A stretch of 8,682 bases of DNA from Chloroflexota bacterium (lineage in GTDB: Bacteria > Chloroflexota > Anaerolineae > Aggregatilineales > Aggregatilineaceae). Below, piece by piece: positions 5,234 through 8,682 of this stretch (within the stretch, counting starts at the first letter, position 1; every line of letters starts with the position of its first letter). Below the pieces are notes generated by a model. The model made no database searches, was not told where the DNA came from, and saw nothing but the letters and a program-made list of their open reading frames with translations. Both the position numbers and the translations under genes were made by a program. The stretch is taken from positions 1 to 8,682 of the forward strand of contig JACRBK010000428.1 in NCBI GenBank assembly GCA_016234525.1, read 5' to 3'.

Positions 5234-5503
5234 ATGGCAACGATCAAAATCCCTACCCCCTTGCGCGCCTACACTGCCGGACACGCTGTTGTGACGGTTT
5301 CAGGGACAACCGTCGCCGAGGTATTAAGCGATCTTGCAGCCCAACACCCCGGTTTGAAGCAGCATCTCTTTGAAGGCGGCGAACTGCGCAGCTTTGTGAA
5401 CGTCTTTATTGGCGAAGATAATACCCGCGATCTGCAAGGGTTGGTCACCCCCGTCAAGGACGGCGATACCCTGCGGATCATCCCTTCGATTGCGGGCGGC
5501 TGA
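5234..5503 (+). CDS. cysO: CysO-type sulfur carrier protein (ThiS/MoaD fold)
   Basis: This 89-residue ubiquitin-like sulfur carrier ends SIAGG, the Gly88-Gly89 tail needed for adenylation and thiocarboxylation. Features in order are the IPTPLRAYTAG strand region (6-16), the first helix TVAEVLSDLAAQHPGLKQHL (26-45), FVNVFIGEDNTRDL (54-67) and KDGDTLRIIPSIAGG (75-89). The IPTxLR start, FVNxFxxxxxxR middle and IPSIAGG end resemble M. tuberculosis CysO more than ThiS or the MoaD molybdopterin synthase subunit. A neighbouring JAMM protease and CysM support the cysteine role. Mature CysO-COSH would donate sulfur to CysM and then carry the new cysteine until Mec cuts it. AGGAG at 5224-5228 is 5 bases from the ATG. 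moeZ follows after 17 bases. Confidence 0.92.
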   Translation: MATIKIPTPLRAYTAGHAVVTVSGTTVAEVLSDLAAQHPGLKQHLFEGGELRSFVNVFIGEDNTRDLQGLVTPVKDGDTLRIIPSIAGG

Positions 5504-5520
5504 AAGAAAAAAGGCATCCT

Positions 5521-6714
5521 ATGGCGATCTCCATGACTACCCTGACCCCAGAAAATATCCTGCTTTCGCGTGAAGAAGTGCTGCGTTACAGCCGCCACCT
5601 GATCATGCCCGAAGTGGGTATGGCCGGGCAGAAAAAGCTCAAAGCCGCGCGTGTCCTGTTGATCGGCACGGGTGGGTTAGGCAGCCCAACGGCGTTATAT
5701 CTCGCGGCGGCAGGCGTCGGGACGTTGGGCATCGTCGATTACGACATCGTCGATTTGACCAATCTCCAGCGGCAGGTGATTCACGGCACCAAAGATGTCG
5801 GGCGTTCCAAGCTCGACTCGGCGCAGGATACGCTAGCCGACATCAACCCGCATGTCATCATTCATAAGTATAATGTCCCGTTCACCAGTGACAACGCGCT
5901 CGACATTATCGCAGATTATGACATCGTGATCGACGGGACCGACAACTTCCCGACGCGCTATCTCGTCAACGATGCGTGCGTCATGGCCGGAAAGTACAAC
6001 GTCTACGGCAGCATTTTCCGCTTTGAAGGACAGGCGAGCGTCTTTGCCGCGCCCGGCGGGCCGTGTTATCGCTGCCTGTTCCCCGAACCACCGCCGCCCG
6101 GATTGGTTCCAAGCTGCGCGGAAGGCGGCGTACTGGGGATTCTGCCCGGCACAATTGGCACGATCCAGGCCACCGAAGCGATCAAACTGATCCTGGGTGT
6201 GGGCGATCCTTTGATCGGGCGGATGTTATTGTATGATGCGCTGGCGATGACGTGGGATACGATCAAGGTCAAGAAGAATCCGGCCTGCCCCGTTTGCAGC
6301 GAGCACCCTACCCTCACCCACTTGATCGATTACGAGCAGTTCTGCGGCGTGCCTGCGCACGATCACAGCGATTTCAGCACGGCAGCCGACCAACGCCCGG
6401 TCCTCGCGATCAGCGTGCGCGAACTGAAAAAACGCCTGGATGAGGGTCAGCCGGTTTTCCTGTTGGATGTGCGCGAACCTCACGAAGCCGAGATCAGTAC
6501 CATGGGCGCGACGCTCATCCCCAAAGATGTCGTGCGCCAGCGTCTCAACGAAATCCCGCGCGATGTGCCGGTGGTCGTTCACTGCCGGACGGGCGCACGC
6601 AGCGCTACGGTGGTGCGCTGGTTGATGGACGAGGGATATTCGAACGCGGTCAATCTCGCCGGGGGAATCAATGCCTGGGCGCGCGAGATCGATCCGGCGA
6701 TTCTGATTTATTAG
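5521..6714 (+). CDS. moeZ: MoeZ-type adenylyltransferase/sulfurtransferase (ThiF/MoeB domain + rhodanese)
   Basis: This 397-residue fusion has two domains. The E1-like domain (about 18-265) contains GTGGLGS (49-55, ATP binding), NLQRQ with R84 (arginine finger type), DGTDNFPTRY (138-147) and zinc pairs C182-x2-C185 and C256-x2-C259. It also has C199 in SCAEGG, the conserved cysteine position. The rhodanese domain (about 292-397) contains LLDVREPHEAE (314-324) and the loop CRTGARS (355-361) with C355. Such proteins adenylate a carrier's C-terminal Gly and exchange AMP for sulfur, and in mycobacteria MoeZ does this for CysO. It follows cysO by 17 bases with AAGG (5511-5514) 6 bases upstream of the ATG. 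All key residues are present. It might also serve MoaD or ThiS carriers encoded elsewhere in the genome. Confidence 0.93.
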   Translation: MAISMTTLTPENILLSREEVLRYSRHLIMPEVGMAGQKKLKAARVLLIGTGGLGSPTALYLAAAGVGTLGIVDYDIVDLTNLQRQVIHGTKDVGRSKLDSAQDTLADINPHVIIHKYNVPFTSDNALDIIADYDIVIDGTDNFPTRYLVNDACVMAGKYNVYGSIFRFEGQASVFAAPGGPCYRCLFPEPPPPGLVPSCAEGGVLGILPGTIGTIQATEAIKLILGVGDPLIGRMLLYDALAMTWDTIKVKKNPACPVCSEHPTLTHLIDYEQFCGVPAHDHSDFSTAADQRPVLAISVRELKKRLDEGQPVFLLDVREPHEAEISTMGATLIPKDVVRQRLNEIPRDVPVVVHCRTGARSATVVRWLMDEGYSNAVNLAGGINAWAREIDPAILIY

Positions 6715-6722
6715 AGGGGACC

Positions 6723-7928
6723 ATGACTGATCCAGACTCAAAAGGGCCAAGTACACGCGCCATTCATGCCGGGGTGAACCGGCAAAACGCACATCACAGC
6801 ATCCCGACGCCCATCGTTCGCAGCGCGCCGTTCACATTCGCAGATTCGGCGGATCTGGACGCATTCATGTTCAAAAAAGTGTGGGGCGGCGGGGCCGGTG
6901 GGCGCGAGGAATATGGCCGCGAGGGCAGTGAGACGGTCAACGCGGTGGAGCAGCGCCTGGCGGCCCTCGAAGGGGGCCAGGCGGCGGCCCTGTTTGCCTC
7001 AGGGATGAGCGCGTTCACGACCCTGCTGCTGGCGCACATCAAGACGGGTGAGCATATCATCCTGACCGACGATGGCTATAAACACTCGCGGGAATTTTGC
7101 CTGTCGCTGCTGAAACGGCTCGGCGTCGAGGTGAGCGTCGTCCCTACGCATGATTATGCCGCGCTCGAAGCCGCGATCCGCCCCGGTGTGACCCGCTTCA
7201 TTCTCTCAGAGAGTCCCACCAACCCCCTGCTGCGGCTGGTCGATTTTGAGTGTATCGCGGCGGTTGGGCGCAAATTCGGAATCGAAACCGCCATCGACAG
7301 CACCTTTGGCACGCCGGTTAACCAGCTTCCCCTGGCCTACGGCATCGATTATGTGCTGCACAGCGCCACCAAATATCTGGGCGGACATCACGATCTGGTG
7401 GCGGGGGTCGTGATCGGGCCGCGCGACAAGATCGCCGCGCTGCGGGACGCCCGCACGATTTTAGGCGGCATCCTTTCGCCGGACAGCGCCTATTTGCTCG
7501 AACGCGGACTGCGCACCCTGGCGCTGCGGGTCGCGCGCCACAACGACAATGCGCTGGGAATCGCGCGTTATCTGGAAGCGCACCCTAAAATCGAGCGCGT
7601 CTGGTATCCTGGGCTGGAATCGCATCCCGATCACGCGCTGGCGCTCAAACAGATGGCCGGGTATGGCGGCGTGGTCAGTTTTGAGGTCAAGGGTGATCTT
7701 CAGGCGGCGAACCGCTTAATTGACGCGCTGGAAATTCCCTATATCGCCGTCAGTTTGGGCGGGGTGGAAAGTTTGATCGGCTCACCCGCGATCATGGCCT
7801 ATTATGAACTTGAGCCAGAGGCTCGCGAGGCTATCGGCATCAAAGACAATCTGCTGCGTTTCGCTGTCGGTACCGAAGACCTGGACGATTTGATCGCTGA
7901 TCTGGATCAAGCCCTGGCCCAAATGTGA
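6723..7928 (+). CDS. metB: Cys/Met-metabolism PLP enzyme, probable cystathionine gamma-synthase
   Basis: This 401-residue fold-type I enzyme belongs to the Cys/Met metabolism family (PF01053). EYGREGSETVNAVEQRLAAL (63-82) holds the phosphate-contacting Y64 and R66 of the neighbouring subunit. SGM is at 93-95, ESPTNP at 163-168, DST at 192-194 and the PLP lysine K217 in SATKYLGGHHD. SLGGVESLIGSP follows near the C-terminus. The EYGR motif and DDGYKHSREF at 116-125 (in place of the common YGGT) look closer to plant/MetB-type cystathionine gamma-synthase than to O-acetylhomoserine sulfhydrylases. The likely reaction joins cysteine to an activated homoserine. Methionine gamma-lyase or sulfhydrylase activity cannot be excluded. 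It starts 8 bases after moeZ with AGGGGA at 6715-6720, so it is the operon's last gene, and it ends 6 bases from the convergent cobA stop. Confidence 0.82.
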   Translation: MTDPDSKGPSTRAIHAGVNRQNAHHSIPTPIVRSAPFTFADSADLDAFMFKKVWGGGAGGREEYGREGSETVNAVEQRLAALEGGQAAALFASGMSAFTTLLLAHIKTGEHIILTDDGYKHSREFCLSLLKRLGVEVSVVPTHDYAALEAAIRPGVTRFILSESPTNPLLRLVDFECIAAVGRKFGIETAIDSTFGTPVNQLPLAYGIDYVLHSATKYLGGHHDLVAGVVIGPRDKIAALRDARTILGGILSPDSAYLLERGLRTLALRVARHNDNALGIARYLEAHPKIERVWYPGLESHPDHALALKQMAGYGGVVSFEVKGDLQAANRLIDALEIPYIAVSLGGVESLIGSPAIMAYYELEPEAREAIGIKDNLLRFAVGTEDLDDLIADLDQALAQM

Positions 7929-7934
7929 TCCCTT

Positions 7935-8682
7935 TTACTTGATGTGTGCAGGCCGCACATTCTCGAACCAGCCTACGCCTATCGAACGCAGCGCCACCAC
8001 ATCACCAATGACGATCACGGCGGGCGATTGCAGCGCAGCCCGCGCCGCGCAAGCCGGAAGATCGACCAACGGCGCTTCGATGACGCGCTGTTCGGGGATG
8101 GTACCCCGTTCAATACACGCGGCAGGGGTATCTGGCGCTAACCCGGCCCCGATGAGGCGCGTCACGATTTCCGGGAGGTGGCCGACGCCCATCAAAATCA
8201 CCAGGGTTCCGCCCATCTGGGCGAGAGCCTCATAGTTGATCGGCGTGCCGGGGCTGGCCGGGTCTTCGTGGCCCGCGATCACGGTAAAGACGCTGCTGAT
8301 GTTACGATGAGTCAGGGGAATCCCGGCGTAAGCGGGTACGGCGTGGACACTCGATATGCCGGGGATGACCTCAAACGCGATCCCCGCCGCGAAACAGGCG
8401 AGCGCTTCTTCGCTGCCCCGCCCAAAAATGAATGGATCACCCCCCTTAAGACGCACCACCAGAAAGCCCATCCGCGCGCGTTCGACGAGGATGGCGTTGA
8501 TCTCGGCCTGACTCAAGCGGTGATCGCCGGGCGCTTTCCCGGCGTCGATAAGTTCTGCCGAGGGGTGCGCCTCGTCCAACAGTTCATGGGGAATCAGGCG
8601 ATCATACACCACCACATCGGCTGATCGCAGCAGCGCCAGCCCTTTGACCGTAATCAGGCCGGGATCGCCTGGCCCTGCCCCC
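7935..8682 (-). CDS. cobA: Uroporphyrinogen-III C-methyltransferase (SUMT), missing only its first residues
   Basis: The minus-strand frame from the stop at 7937-7935 is open to the window end and gives 248 residues. It begins GAGPGDPGLITVKGLALL, the SAM-binding N-terminal signature of SUMT, so only about 5-10 residues (or an upstream fused domain) lie outside. Further hallmarks are VVYDRL, VRLKGGDPFIFGRGSEE (visible residues 76-92, the second signature), GIPLTHRNISS (120-130) and VILMG. The enzyme methylates uroporphyrinogen III twice with SAM to precorrin-2, the branch point to siroheme and cobalamin. No HemD or CysG dehydrogenase domain follows at its C-terminus. Siroheme would serve sulfite reductase, a plausible link to the sulfur genes, but this gene is on the opposite strand and not in their operon. 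Confidence 0.92.
   Translation of the reverse strand, partial: GAGPGDPGLITVKGLALLRSADVVVYDRLIPHELLDEAHPSAELIDAGKAPGDHRLSQAEINAILVERARMGFLVVRLKGGDPFIFGRGSEEALACFAAGIAFEVIPGISSVHAVPAYAGIPLTHRNISSVFTVIAGHEDPASPGTPINYEALAQMGGTLVILMGVGHLPEIVTRLIGAGLAPDTPAACIERGTIPEQRVIEAPLVDLPACAARAALQSPAVIVIGDVVALRSIGVGWFENVRPAHIK

Noticed and set aside
7929..7934. Bidirectional terminator between the PLP gene and cobA
   Set aside because: Only 6 bases separate the two stop codons and no hairpin with T tracts is visible around them.
8178..8624. Plus-strand 148-codon ORF opposite cobA
   Set aside because: Antisense shadow in GC-rich DNA; the minus strand carries all the SUMT signatures.
1..8682. CRISPR array, tRNA, rRNA, phage or transposase genes
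   Set aside because: No spaced direct repeats, no tRNA cloverleaf, and no integrase or transposase motif was seen; the region reads as metabolic core.

Overview
The window looks like a chromosomal segment of a Chloroflexota bacterium (Anaerolineae-like). This is inferred from the mix of protein families, GC-rich codon use and a palindromic C/G-run intergenic element; no rRNA or marker gene confirms it. Most of the window is a plus-strand operon for making cysteine by the sulfur-carrier-protein route known from Mycobacterium tuberculosis (CysM / Mec+ / CysO / MoeZ).

Layout. Positions 1-949: the start of a PiT-type phosphate permease on the minus strand (partial), divergent from a DUF47/PhoU-like Pit accessory protein. 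Positions 1104-1841: a TauE/SafE-family membrane permease. Positions 1883-2413: a DinB-fold protein. Positions 2414-2761: a regulatory leader with no large gene. Positions 2762-7928: six plus-strand genes, cysM - mec (JAMM protease) - two-domain thiosulfate sulfurtransferase - cysO (ThiS-like carrier ending GG) - moeZ (E1-like adenylyltransferase fused to a rhodanese) - cystathionine-gamma-synthase-like PLP enzyme. Positions 7935-8682, minus strand and convergent: most of a uroporphyrinogen-III C-methyltransferase (cobA/SUMT), cut by the window end.

How the genes fit together. MoeZ would adenylate the C-terminal Gly of CysO and its rhodanese domain would put sulfur there, giving CysO-thiocarboxylate. 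The separate rhodanese could feed sulfur from thiosulfate. CysM would use CysO-thiocarboxylate and activated serine to make a CysO-cysteine adduct. The JAMM protease would release cysteine. The last gene could send cysteine on to cystathionine and methionine. SUMT next door makes the siroheme/cobalamin precursor; siroheme serves sulfite reductase.

Main discovery. The leader upstream of cysM reads as a complete ribosome-mediated transcription attenuator of the trp type, tuned to cysteine. It has a sigma70-like promoter (TTGACA, 17 bp, TAGACT), a 19-codon leader ORF (2541-2600) encoding MSQQTCMCAKQGQYRYFAH with Cys-Met-Cys codons, and three mutually exclusive RNA pairings. These are a perfect 10-bp hairpin over the leader ORF (2561-2570 with 2588-2597), an antiterminator of about 21 base pairs (2571-2593 with 2646-2666), and a long terminator hairpin (2649-2720) followed by a T tract. 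The geometry predicts read-through when ribosomes stall at the Cys codons and termination when cysteine is plentiful. I know of no described attenuator of this kind controlling a CysO-type operon in this lineage, but I could not search for one.
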